Source of the DNA: Caproicibacterium argilliputei
GTDB taxonomy: Bacteria > Bacillota > Clostridia > Oscillospirales > Acutalibacteraceae
Length of the DNA: 64,000 bases
Direction: 5' to 3'
NCBI RefSeq assembly: GCF_029211325.2
Contig: NZ_CP135996.1
Span: forward strand, 1,860,001 to 1,924,000
Positions 7,984 to 15,293 of this stretch are shown here, in pieces (within the stretch, counting starts at the first letter, position 1; the number at the start of each line of letters is the position of its first letter). The notes below the pieces were generated by a model. That model was not told the origin of the DNA and did no database searches. It worked only from the letters and a program-made list of their open reading frames with translations. The position numbers and the translations under genes were made by a program.

Positions 7984-9624
7984 TTATTTGACGGTTTTCA
8001 GGTATTCGTCATAAGCCTTCTGACGGATTTCCAGGTTTTTGGTCAGCCCTGCATTGTTGAGTGAGGTTACGAAAGCACTCCACTCGCTGTCAATGTTTTT
8101 GTTGGCATTTGTCATCCAGGTGGACCATGTCTGGTCGGTAATGTTGGTGATGTTCGCCTGATTCATCGCCATAGTGTTGATGTCATCCTGGTTGTACTTC
8201 ATAAACTGCTGCGGATACACGTTCTTCTTCGGGTCGACCGTGTTCAGCACGTCGTCGTAAACCGACTTTTCCTTGGTGACTGCCTGCATATCCGTGCCGA
8301 GCTTCAGTTTGGTTTTCATTTCATCGCGGATATACAGCGGGCCGTCATCCGCAAAGGTATTGGTCCACTTCCATGTGCCAGGGTCGATGGAGGTGTCTGC
8401 CGGAGCAAGGACTTCATACGTACCGTCACTGTTTTCTTTGGTCCCCTTGTCGGTATCGTTCATGCCGCCAAACAGCACCTGAATGCTGTTTTTCTCGTTA
8501 TAAAACGCATCAATAAACTTCATGGCGGCGTCCTTATCCTTGCACTGGTTGCTCATGGCGACGCTGTTGGAGCGGTAGTTCAAGTCATAGTAATCGTAAG
8601 AGTAGCAGACTTTCTGGGTATCCGTGCTTTCCTTCAGCTGCGGAATGGCAACGTACTGGTCTTTAAGCTCATTGCCGAAGCGGTCGCCAGCCTCCCAGCC
8701 CCAGGTAAAGCCAACCTTGGCGGTTTTGCCGCTGCCGCGTGCCACAGACTGGAATTTGGAGTAGTCCTGTGTAACGGCTTCCTTATTAATCAGGCCTTCT
8801 TTATACAGCTTCTGTACGAACTTCATCACCGTTTTGAAGCGGTCGTCAACATAGTAATTTTTAATCTTGCCGTCCTCTGCAAAATATCCCAGCGGAGAAA
8901 TGCCGGTAATCTGCATACCGGTGCTGCCCAGCAGGTTTTTCAGCCCGTAAGCGCCGTCAAAGCCGTTGAAGTCCATCGGAATTTCATCAGAGGTACTGCC
9001 GTTTTTGTTGGCATCCTTTGACTTGAAAGCCAGCAGAACCTGCTCCAGCTCATCCCACGTGGTCGGCACTTTCAAGCCGAGGTTATCCAGCCAGGTTTTG
9101 TTGATATACATGGTTCCGTTGGTCTTGGGCCAGAGTGCCTGATAAGACGGTGTTGCGTAGATTTTGCTGTCTGTGGTGGTAACCAGGGTTTTCGTTTCCG
9201 GATGGTCCTTAAACATCTGCGAAATATTCGGAGCGTCCTTTTCAATCAGGGAGGTCATGTCTGCAAACAGCCCGTTATACTGTACAAAGTCGGAGCCAGA
9301 AGCATCGACCGCGTTAAACAGAAGATCCGGAATTTCGCCGCTGGCAAACATCGCGCTCTTTTTCTGATCCCAGTCAGCAGAAATCTGCTGCCACTCGATT
9401 TCGACGCCGGCCTTGTCTTCCAGCTGCTGCAGCCATTTCATTTTAGTAACATCCTTTGTTAAGGAATGCTTCACAAACAGGGCTGTCAGTTTTACTTTAC
9501 CGCTTGTGGCGGTGCTGCCGGTGCTGCCTGAGCTGCCGCCCCCCGTGCTTTCTCCGCAGCCCGCCAAGCCCGCAGTGACCATACAGCCCGCAAGAAGCGC
9601 TGCCAAAATCCGCTTTCCTTTCAT
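7984..9624 (-). CDS. Extracellular solute-binding lipoprotein of the arabino-oligosaccharide importer (LplA type)
   Basis: 546 residues. A signal peptide with lipobox LAGC (cleavage before Cys22) is followed by a Gly/Ser/Thr linker and a family 1 binding-protein fold of about 500 residues, the large LplA size class. It captures the sugar outside the membrane and delivers it to the two permeases. AAAGGAG ten nt upstream supports the ATG at 9624. It is the first gene of the operon; the promoter is at 9714-9742. Substrate is inferred from the GH51 gene three positions downstream. Confidence 0.93.
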   Translation of the reverse strand: MKGKRILAALLAGCMVTAGLAGCGESTGGGSSGSTGSTATSGKVKLTALFVKHSLTKDVTKMKWLQQLEDKAGVEIEWQQISADWDQKKSAMFASGEIPDLLFNAVDASGSDFVQYNGLFADMTSLIEKDAPNISQMFKDHPETKTLVTTTDSKIYATPSYQALWPKTNGTMYINKTWLDNLGLKVPTTWDELEQVLLAFKSKDANKNGSTSDEIPMDFNGFDGAYGLKNLLGSTGMQITGISPLGYFAEDGKIKNYYVDDRFKTVMKFVQKLYKEGLINKEAVTQDYSKFQSVARGSGKTAKVGFTWGWEAGDRFGNELKDQYVAIPQLKESTDTQKVCYSYDYYDLNYRSNSVAMSNQCKDKDAAMKFIDAFYNEKNSIQVLFGGMNDTDKGTKENSDGTYEVLAPADTSIDPGTWKWTNTFADDGPLYIRDEMKTKLKLGTDMQAVTKEKSVYDDVLNTVDPKKNVYPQQFMKYNQDDINTMAMNQANITNITDQTWSTWMTNANKNIDSEWSAFVTSLNNAGLTKNLEIRQKAYDEYLKTVK

Positions 9625-9713
9625 CTGTAAACAACTCCTTTTCCTGTTCGGCGCCCTTCCTGTGCTGCGCCTGAATATTGATGACTTTTGCCACACTTTC
9701 TCGGTGCAATTTT

Positions 9714-9742
9714 AGTATAAACGCACAAATAAAATGACGCAA
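9714..9742 (-). promoter_or_regulatory. Sigma-A promoter of the arabino-oligosaccharide operon
   Basis: TTGCGT (9737-9742) and TATACT (9714-9719) on the minus strand are 17 bp apart. The transcript would start near 9707 with a leader of about 83 nt. Confidence 0.7.
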
Positions 9743-9744
9743 CG

Positions 9745-9824
9745 TCTGATTTTTGAATGAACAACGGTTATTTTGAATAGATATCCTCCCATTTGAACAA
9801 CCTTCAGAACATTCAAAAATCAGA
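9745..9824. promoter_or_regulatory. Long inverted repeat abutting the importer promoter, candidate activator site
   Basis: A perfect 15-bp inverted repeat, TCTGATTTTTGAATG (9745-9759) and CATTCAAAAATCAGA (9810-9824), is separated by 50 bp and begins 3 bp upstream of the -35 element. Further TTTTGAA/ATTTGAA copies lie between the arms. This placement suits an AraC-type activator bound at several half sites; no such regulator is in the window. The rest of the gap up to 9917 holds nothing I recognise. Confidence 0.55.
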
Positions 9825-9914
9825 TGGAAGGTTTTTCTGTTTACAGTTTAACCAATCCGCTTAAAAGTAACCGGTGTGTTTTTGTGAAAAAAACAGTACG
9901 CGCAAATTTGCAGA

Positions 9915-9955
9915 AAAAATCCCCGCCGCATAAAAATCTACGGCGGGGACTCCCT
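9915..9955 (-). terminator. Terminator after sigE
   Basis: On the minus strand TCCCCGCCG and its near-complement CGGCGGGGA enclose a short loop and are followed by TTTTTT. It lies about 30 nt after the sigE stop, so sigG is not co-transcribed here. Confidence 0.8.
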
Positions 9956-9981
9956 GTTTTCTGTTAAAAAGCGACGCAGGC

Positions 9982-10674
9982 TCAGCCGGCCTTTTCAAGG
10001 TCACGCTTTAGTCTGGCAATAATTCGTTTCTCCAGGCGTGAAATATACGACTGCGAAATGCCCAGTGCGTCTGCGACCTGTTTCTGTGTATGCTCCTTTC
10101 TGCAATTTAATCCGAACCGCATCTCCATAATCTGACGCTCGCGCGCGGGCAGGGCACACACGGCAGAAAGCAGCACCCGACGCTCGCTTTCTTCTTCCAG
10201 ACCGACACTGACCGTGTCGTCAGCGCTGCCAAGCACATCCGCAAGCAAAAGTTCATTTCCGTCCCAATCCACATTCAGCGGGTCATCAATGGAAATTTCA
10301 TTTTTGAGTTGGCTGGACTTCCGCAAGTACATCAAAATCTCATTTTCAATACAGCGCGACGCATAAGTCGCCAGCTTAATCTTTTTTTCTGGGCGGAATG
10401 TATTGACCGCCTTAATCAGACCAATGGTACCGATGGAAATGAGATCCTCTGCACCTGCACCCGGTGATTCAAACTTTTTGGCTATGTATACCACCAACCG
10501 CAGGTTGTGTGTAATCAGCGGTTCCCTTGCATTGGGTGTGCCCGCCTCAATTTCCGCGTAAATTTTTGCCTCTTCCTCCTTTGTGAGCGGCGGCGGCAGC
10601 GTTTCGGGGCCGTTGATGTAATGAACCGGTGCGGCAAGCAAGCGGCGGAGCCATCTTTTCAGTTTTTCCAGCAT
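9982..10674 (-). CDS. sigE: Mother-cell sporulation sigma factor SigE
   Basis: 230 residues. Near-identical segments to SigE of Bacillus include [18 protein letters not shown] (region 2.1-2.2), [19 protein letters not shown] (region 2.3-2.4, -10 recognition) and [14 protein letters not shown] (region 4.2, -35 recognition). The N-terminal about 25 residues ([13 protein letters not shown]) correspond to the pro-sequence cleaved by SpoIIGA, which releases active SigE in the mother cell. The ATG at 10674 is favoured by GAAAGGAAA nine nt upstream. The start lies inside the 3' end of spoIIGA, suggesting translational coupling. Confidence 0.96.
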   Translation of the reverse strand: MLEKLKRWLRRLLAAPVHYINGPETLPPPLTKEEEAKIYAEIEAGTPNAREPLITHNLRLVVYIAKKFESPGAGAEDLISIGTIGLIKAVNTFRPEKKIKLATYASRCIENEILMYLRKSSQLKNEISIDDPLNVDWDGNELLLADVLGSADDTVSVGLEEESERRVLLSAVCALPARERQIMEMRFGLNCRKEHTQKQVADALGISQSYISRLEKRIIARLKRDLEKAG

Positions 10675-11530
10675 GCCCATTTTCCTTTCTTCCATATTCC
10701 ACGGATTTTTGTGTTTTTTCGATTCCACCCTCCAGCAAATACGGCGGAATCAGCGCTTGATATTCGCCGCCGGAAAGCTTTTTTTCTGCGTAAGCAACGT
10801 AACACGCTGCGCGGCAGATGCCACCCCCTGGGAACACCAGCGTGCAGGACTCTGCCCGCCACGCCTGCAGCAGCCCTTCCCCACCGACCGAGGTAAACGG
10901 AATCACCCTGGCCGGCGTTTTGGGCGGCGGCGGCAGCGCATCCTTTTCCGCAACCACCACCGGCAGCCCAGAAAAAGGCTCTTTCAGCGAGCAGCCTGTG
11001 TCTACCCGCGCCTGCAGCACGCAGGTCTGTCCGCCCAGTGTCAGCTTCAGCTGACAGACGGTGTGCTGCAGCGGGCCGCGGCCGGTCACCCGCTGCAGCA
11101 GGCGGAGCACAAAGTAGCTGAGCAGCGTCAGACCAATCAGCAGCAGCGGCGGCACATCAAAGTAGACCACGCTGTTTTTGACAAACAGACCGCTGGGCGC
11201 AAGAAAATACCAGATTGCCACCAGAACACCGGCAAACGCAAAGCTCAGCAGAAAGAAAGAAAACACTTGCCGAAAAAACGCGCGGCATCCCTGAAACCCA
11301 AATGCGGCCAGTGCAACCGGCAGGCAAAGGCTCAGCTTCACCAGGAAATCGACCGCTGGCGGAAATGGCGGCAGCAAGATGACCAGCGAGCCGACTGCCC
11401 CAACCAGCGCACCCAAAAGCAGCCTGCGTCGGTGCACGGTCATGTGCAAAAATTTGGTCACAAGCAGCAGCAGCAGATAATCAATCAGCAGGTTGACCGC
11501 GACCAGCACATCCACGTACACCGTCTGCAA
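10547..11530 (-). CDS. spoIIGA: Sigma-E processing peptidase SpoIIGA
   Basis: About 327 residues. Five transmembrane helices occupy roughly residues 1-160 ([19 protein letters not shown] first), followed by a cytoplasmic aspartic protease domain with the catalytic motif VDTGCSL. It cleaves pro-SigE at the asymmetric septum. A TTG at 11530 has AAGGGGGTG six nt upstream and gives the usual short N-terminus; the GTG at 11539 sits against the ribosome site. After the expected domain end (ALIPPYLL) the frame runs about 60 residues of basic, low-complexity sequence through the sigE start, a 128-nt overlap. That tail may be real or may reflect a lost stop codon. Confidence 0.92.
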   Translation of the reverse strand: MQTVYVDVLVAVNLLIDYLLLLLVTKFLHMTVHRRRLLLGALVGAVGSLVILLPPFPPAVDFLVKLSLCLPVALAAFGFQGCRAFFRQVFSFFLLSFAFAGVLVAIWYFLAPSGLFVKNSVVYFDVPPLLLIGLTLLSYFVLRLLQRVTGRGPLQHTVCQLKLTLGGQTCVLQARVDTGCSLKEPFSGLPVVVAEKDALPPPPKTPARVIPFTSVGGEGLLQAWRAESCTLVFPGGGICRAACYVAYAEKKLSGGEYQALIPPYLLEGGIEKTQKSVEYGRKENGHAGKTEKMAPPLACRTGSLHQRPRNAAAAAHKGGRGKNLRGN

Positions 11531-11552
11531 AAAAATCACCCCCTTGCTAACC

Positions 11553-11587
11553 AGTATAGCCAGCCCAAAGCCGGTATTTTGTCAAAG
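11553..11587 (-). promoter_or_regulatory. spoIIG-type promoter with Spo0A box and 21-bp spacer
   Basis: On the minus strand TTGACA (11580-11585) and TATACT (11553-11558) are 21 bp apart, too far for an ordinary sigma-A promoter. A 0A box, TTTGTCAAAG on the plus strand (11578-11587, 9 of 10 to TTTGTCRAAA), covers the -35 element. The spoIIG promoter of Bacillus subtilis is known for the same long spacer with Spo0A bound next to the -35. The expected start near 11546 gives a very short leader. Confidence 0.7.
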
Positions 11588-11627
11588 TCCGTACAGCGGC
11601 AGAATAAATCTGCGCCGCTCAGCAGAC

Positions 11628-11667
11628 AGAAAAATCCGCAGGAAAGGCAGCGCCCCTCCCGCGGATT
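11628..11667 (-). terminator. Terminator after amtB-glnK
   Basis: On the minus strand AATCCGC pairs with GCGGATT around an inner GGGAGGGGC/GCCTTTCC stem with G-U pairs, followed by TTTT. It lies about 30 nt after the glnK stop. Confidence 0.75.
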
Positions 11668-11695
11668 CCGTGTGTAAACAGAAATGGAAGATCCG

Positions 11696-12064
11696 TTAAT
11701 CGTCAGCCGGATCCTCACCGGGCTGAATTGCGTCAGTTCCGCTTTCGCCAGTGCGGATGCGCACCGCTTCGCGAATTTCGTAGCTGAAGATTTTGCCGTC
11801 ACCGACATTGCCGGTATGCGCCGCCGCGCAAATGGCATCAATGGTTTTGCGCTCCCATTCCTCAGTAGAAACAATGATTTCAAACTTAATTTTCGGCAGC
11901 ATATTGATGTGTATTTTGCTGCCACGAACCTGCTCCGTGTAACCCATCTGGGTACCGCAGCCCATAACCTGGGAAACTGTCAGCCCGCGCACCTGGATTT
12001 TCTGCAGGGCTTCCTTGACGTCTTCCATCTTTTCTTCGCGCACAATCGCTTCAATTTTAATCAT
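11696..12064 (-). CDS. glnK: PII nitrogen-signalling protein, GlnK type
   Basis: 122 residues with the full PII fold, including the B-loop TGNVGDGKIF and C-loop RIRTGE that bind ATP/ADP. PII proteins read 2-oxoglutarate and adenylates and plug the partner ammonium channel. In the T-loop (YTEQVRGSKIHINMLPK) the residue aligned with the uridylylated Tyr51 of enterobacterial PII is Ile51, so that modification cannot occur here. It is 17 nt downstream of amtB in one transcript. Confidence 0.95.
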   Translation of the reverse strand: MIKIEAIVREEKMEDVKEALQKIQVRGLTVSQVMGCGTQMGYTEQVRGSKIHINMLPKIKFEIIVSTEEWERKTIDAICAAAHTGNVGDGKIFSYEIREAVRIRTGESGTDAIQPGEDPADD

Positions 12065-12081
12065 GCCGTCTGCCTCCTCAC

Positions 12082-13323
12082 TCAGTCGTCCAGTCCGTTA
12101 AAGGACGGATACGCACGCTCGCCGTGCTGGGAAAGATCCAGCCCGATTTGCTCGTCGCGCGAATCCACGCGCAGGGGCGTAATCAGCTTGACAACCGCCG
12201 CGCAAATTAGGGTTCCCACCACGGCAACCGCGATGGTCACGACAATGCTCAGCAGCTGCGCGCCAAACAGACGCACATCGCCAAAGACCAAGCCGTCCCA
12301 CTGGGCAACCGGATTGATGCTCTTCTGTGCAAACAGGCCGGTCGCAATCCCGCCCCAGATACCGCCGACGCCGTGGCAGCCGAAAGCGTCCAGTGCATCG
12401 TCATAGCCGAACTTTTTCTTGAGCACCGAAACCGCAAAGTAGCAAATGGGGCTGACCAGCAGACCGATAATCAGGGACGCCCACACCGGCACAAAACCGG
12501 CGCCCGGCGTAATGGCAACCAAACCAACCACCAGCCCCGTGCTGGCGCCCACCAGCGTCGGCGCTTTGTTGGTCAGCACGTCAATCAGCATCCAGGACAC
12601 CATGGCTGCCGCCGCAGAAAGCGCCGTTGTCGTGAAAGCGTGCACCGCAAGCCCGTTTGCTGCCAGTGCGCTGCCGGCGTTGAAACCGAACCAGCCAAAC
12701 CACAGCAGTGCCGCACCGAGCGCGACGAACGGAATGTTATGTACCCGGTAATTCACGTGTTCGTAACCGTTGCGCTTTCCAAGCAGCAGACACAGCACCA
12801 GGCCGCTCACACCGGAGGTGATATGTACCACATTGCCGCCGGCAAAGTCTACCGAACCAAGCTTCGCCAAAAGACCGCCCTGCCCCCAGACCATGTGCGC
12901 AACCGGATAGTAGACCAGCAGCGACCAAAAAATCACGAAAAAGAACAGCGCTTTAAACCGCATCCGCCCCGCAACAGCACCGGTAATCAGTGCCGGCGTA
13001 ATGACCGCAAACATCATCTGAAACACAGCAAACGCCATGTGCGGAATGGTTTTGCTGTACGGCCCCGCACTCTCACCGACTCCCTGAAAAAATGCCCACT
13101 GCAGGCTGCCAATCACGCCGCCGTGATCGCTGCCAAACGACAGCGAATACCCCACTGCCACCCACATGACAATGGCAACCCCCATGATGAAGAAGGAATT
13201 CATCATGTTGTTCACCACATTTTTGCGCCGCCCAAGGCCGCCGTAAAAAAATGCAAGTCCGGGGGTCATCAGCAGCACCAGCGCCGCTGAAACCAGCACA
13301 AAAGCAGTATCTCCTGAATTCAT
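12082..13323 (-). CDS. amtB: Ammonium transporter AmtB
   Basis: 413 residues, about eleven transmembrane helices. Both pore histidines of the Amt family are in context: GGNVVHITSGVSGL and DAFGCHGVGGIWG, as is the N-terminal TPGLAFFYGGL motif. It conducts ammonium into the cell and is gated by the PII protein encoded immediately downstream. AGGAGG seven nt upstream fixes the ATG at 13323. The leader is short and contains a strong terminator hairpin, so expression probably depends on read-through. Confidence 0.96.
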   Translation of the reverse strand: MNSGDTAFVLVSAALVLLMTPGLAFFYGGLGRRKNVVNNMMNSFFIMGVAIVMWVAVGYSLSFGSDHGGVIGSLQWAFFQGVGESAGPYSKTIPHMAFAVFQMMFAVITPALITGAVAGRMRFKALFFFVIFWSLLVYYPVAHMVWGQGGLLAKLGSVDFAGGNVVHITSGVSGLVLCLLLGKRNGYEHVNYRVHNIPFVALGAALLWFGWFGFNAGSALAANGLAVHAFTTTALSAAAAMVSWMLIDVLTNKAPTLVGASTGLVVGLVAITPGAGFVPVWASLIIGLLVSPICYFAVSVLKKKFGYDDALDAFGCHGVGGIWGGIATGLFAQKSINPVAQWDGLVFGDVRLFGAQLLSIVVTIAVAVVGTLICAAVVKLITPLRVDSRDEQIGLDLSQHGERAYPSFNGLDD

Positions 13324-13347
13324 CGCAAACCCTCCTGTTGTTTTTCG

Positions 13348-13389
13348 GCAAAAAAAGACGCCGTTGGGAATTTTCCCAACGGCGTCTTT
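13348..13389 (-). terminator. Strong terminator hairpin inside the amtB leader
   Basis: A perfect 17-bp inverted repeat, AAAGACGCCGTTGGGAA (13354-13370) with its complement (13373-13389), is followed on the minus strand by seven T. It is a textbook intrinsic terminator. Its position, about 11 nt after the expected amtB transcript start and 25 nt before the amtB ATG, makes it a candidate attenuator as well as the end of the upstream ABC exporter operon. Confidence 0.85.
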
Positions 13390-13406
13390 GCCATATCATA
13401 TGCGCT

Positions 13407-13435
13407 ATTATACTGCACAGCGCTTTCATTTGCAA
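13407..13435 (-). promoter_or_regulatory. Sigma-A promoter of amtB-glnK
   Basis: TTGCAA (13430-13435) and a consensus TATAAT (13407-13412) on the minus strand are 17 bp apart. The start would be near 13400, upstream of the terminator hairpin, not downstream of it. Confidence 0.75.
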
Positions 13436-13487
13436 CCTTTTTTTCAGAAAATCTTACTTTACCCCGGCAAAGCACCGGGATTTGCTT

Positions 13488-15293
13488 TTAAATCTGGGCC
13501 GGCTGTGTTACGGCTGTGCGCTGATACTGGGACATATACAGGCGGTAGTACAGTCCCTTTTTCTCCATCAATTCCTCATGGGTTCCACTTTCTAAGATTT
13601 GCCCATCTGCCACATACATAATGCGCGTGCAGTCCCGAATTGTGGAAAGCCGGTGCGCAATAATAAAGCTGGTCCTGCCCTTCAGCAGCAGGTTGATGCC
13701 CTCCTGCACAAGCTGCTCCGTTGAAGTATCAATAGAAGAAGTCGCCTCATCCAGCACCAGAATCCGCGGGTCAGAAAGCAGCGTGCGCGCAAATGCCAGC
13801 AGCTGCTTCTGCCCCTGCGAAAGTCCGCCGCCGCGCTCCTTGACCACTGTCTGGTACCCCTGCGGCAGACTGCGAATAAATGTATCCGCGTGCAGCAGCT
13901 TGGCGGCGCGCTCAACTTCCTCATCGGTCGCGTCCAGTCTGCCGTAACGAATATTGTCCGCAATCGTGCCGGAAAACACGAAGCTGTCCTGCAGCATAAT
14001 GCCCATCTGGCTGCGCAGCGAATGAATCGTAACATCCATAACACTGTGTCCGTCAATGCAGACCGCACCGTCCTCGATGTTATAAAAACGCGAAATCAAA
14101 TTGACAATGGTGGTTTTCCCTGCGCCGGTCGGGCCGACAATCGCAATGCTCTCGCCCGGCTCGGCAGTAAAGGAAACGTGCTTGAGAATGGTCTGCCCCG
14201 GCTCATAGCCGAAACTGACATCGCGAAATTCCACCCTGCCTTGAATCGGCGGAAGCTCCTGTGCGTCCGGTTTATCTTCAATGACAGCCGGCTCATTCAT
14301 CGTTTCAAAGATGCGTTCCAGATAGGCAACCGCATTGACAAAGTCATTGTAGATATTAGCGAGGTTGATAATCGGCTGCCAGAAGCGGCTGGCGTAAGTC
14401 CCCATAGCCAGCAGCACGCCGAAAGACACCATCGGATTAAACCAGTACGCACCGGCAATATACACCAGCGAAAACACAATCTGCGAAACCGTTTGTGTGG
14501 TGAACCACACGGTATTGGAAATATAAATCGCGCCCATCCAGCTTTTTTTTCGGGCATCCAGCAGGCGGTTTAAAATCTGGTCATTCTCCTGCTCCCGGTC
14601 AAAGGACTCAATCACGCGCGCACCCTCAATGGACTCCTGCACAAACGCATTGACATTGGTATTTTTATCATTCACCCTCTGCCACGCCTTGCGCTGGCGG
14701 GGCTTAATCAGCAGGATAAACACCGCAACCACCGGCAGCCCTGCCACGGTAATGGTTGCCAAGGTTGCGTTGACCTGAAACATAAAAACGATGATGAAGA
14801 TAATATTGATAATTTCAATGATGAAGTTCAAAATTCCGTTGGAAAGCGCATTGGAAACAGAATTCACATAATGCACCACACGCACAAGGATTTTTCCGTG
14901 CGGGCGGTTATCATAGTAGGAAAACGGCAGAACCTGCAGGTGGTCAAACAAATCCTTGCGAATGTCATGAACAATGTTCTGCCCAACCTGTGCAATTAAA
15001 ATGGTGCGGATGGCGTTAAAGCCGATGTTGATGAGAATGGTTCCCAGCAGCAGGCAGGAAAGCTGGATTAACAGCTGCATATTTTTATGCGGAATGGCAA
15101 CATCCATAGCGCGCTGCACCAGCATGGGGCCGGTCAGGCCAATCACACTGCCCACAGCACTGAGCAGCAGCGAAAAAATCATCTTCCACTTGTAGCGCCC
15201 AACATACACAAAAACATTTTTGAGGTTCTCCATATTAAATGGAGTTTCCAGTTCTTCATCTACATCGTAGCGGTTACGCGCCAATAGGCTCAC
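13488..15293 (-). CDS. ABC exporter half-transporter, subunit with canonical ATPase site
   Basis: 601 residues: an N-terminal six-helix exporter domain (about 40-320) and an ATPase domain (about 355-590) with Walker A GPTGAGKTT, Walker B ILVLDEATSSID including the catalytic Glu, and H-loop IAHRLST. The signature is LSQGQ rather than LSGGQ. It overlaps the end of the preceding half-transporter by 20 nt and should form a heterodimer with it. The frame opens with GTG at 15293 directly after AAAGAGG; a TTG three codons on has better spacing. The exported substrate is unknown: drug, peptide or lipid. Confidence 0.93.
   Translation of the reverse strand: MSLLARNRYDVDEELETPFNMENLKNVFVYVGRYKWKMIFSLLLSAVGSVIGLTGPMLVQRAMDVAIPHKNMQLLIQLSCLLLGTILINIGFNAIRTILIAQVGQNIVHDIRKDLFDHLQVLPFSYYDNRPHGKILVRVVHYVNSVSNALSNGILNFIIEIINIIFIIVFMFQVNATLATITVAGLPVVAVFILLIKPRQRKAWQRVNDKNTNVNAFVQESIEGARVIESFDREQENDQILNRLLDARKKSWMGAIYISNTVWFTTQTVSQIVFSLVYIAGAYWFNPMVSFGVLLAMGTYASRFWQPIINLANIYNDFVNAVAYLERIFETMNEPAVIEDKPDAQELPPIQGRVEFRDVSFGYEPGQTILKHVSFTAEPGESIAIVGPTGAGKTTIVNLISRFYNIEDGAVCIDGHSVMDVTIHSLRSQMGIMLQDSFVFSGTIADNIRYGRLDATDEEVERAAKLLHADTFIRSLPQGYQTVVKERGGGLSQGQKQLLAFARTLLSDPRILVLDEATSSIDTSTEQLVQEGINLLLKGRTSFIIAHRLSTIRDCTRIMYVADGQILESGTHEELMEKKGLYYRLYMSQYQRTAVTQPAQI

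Noticed and set aside
13348..13435. Dual ANTAR hairpin upstream of amtB
   Set aside because: The leader before the terminator is about 11 nt, too short for two hexaloop stems; only the terminator is supported.
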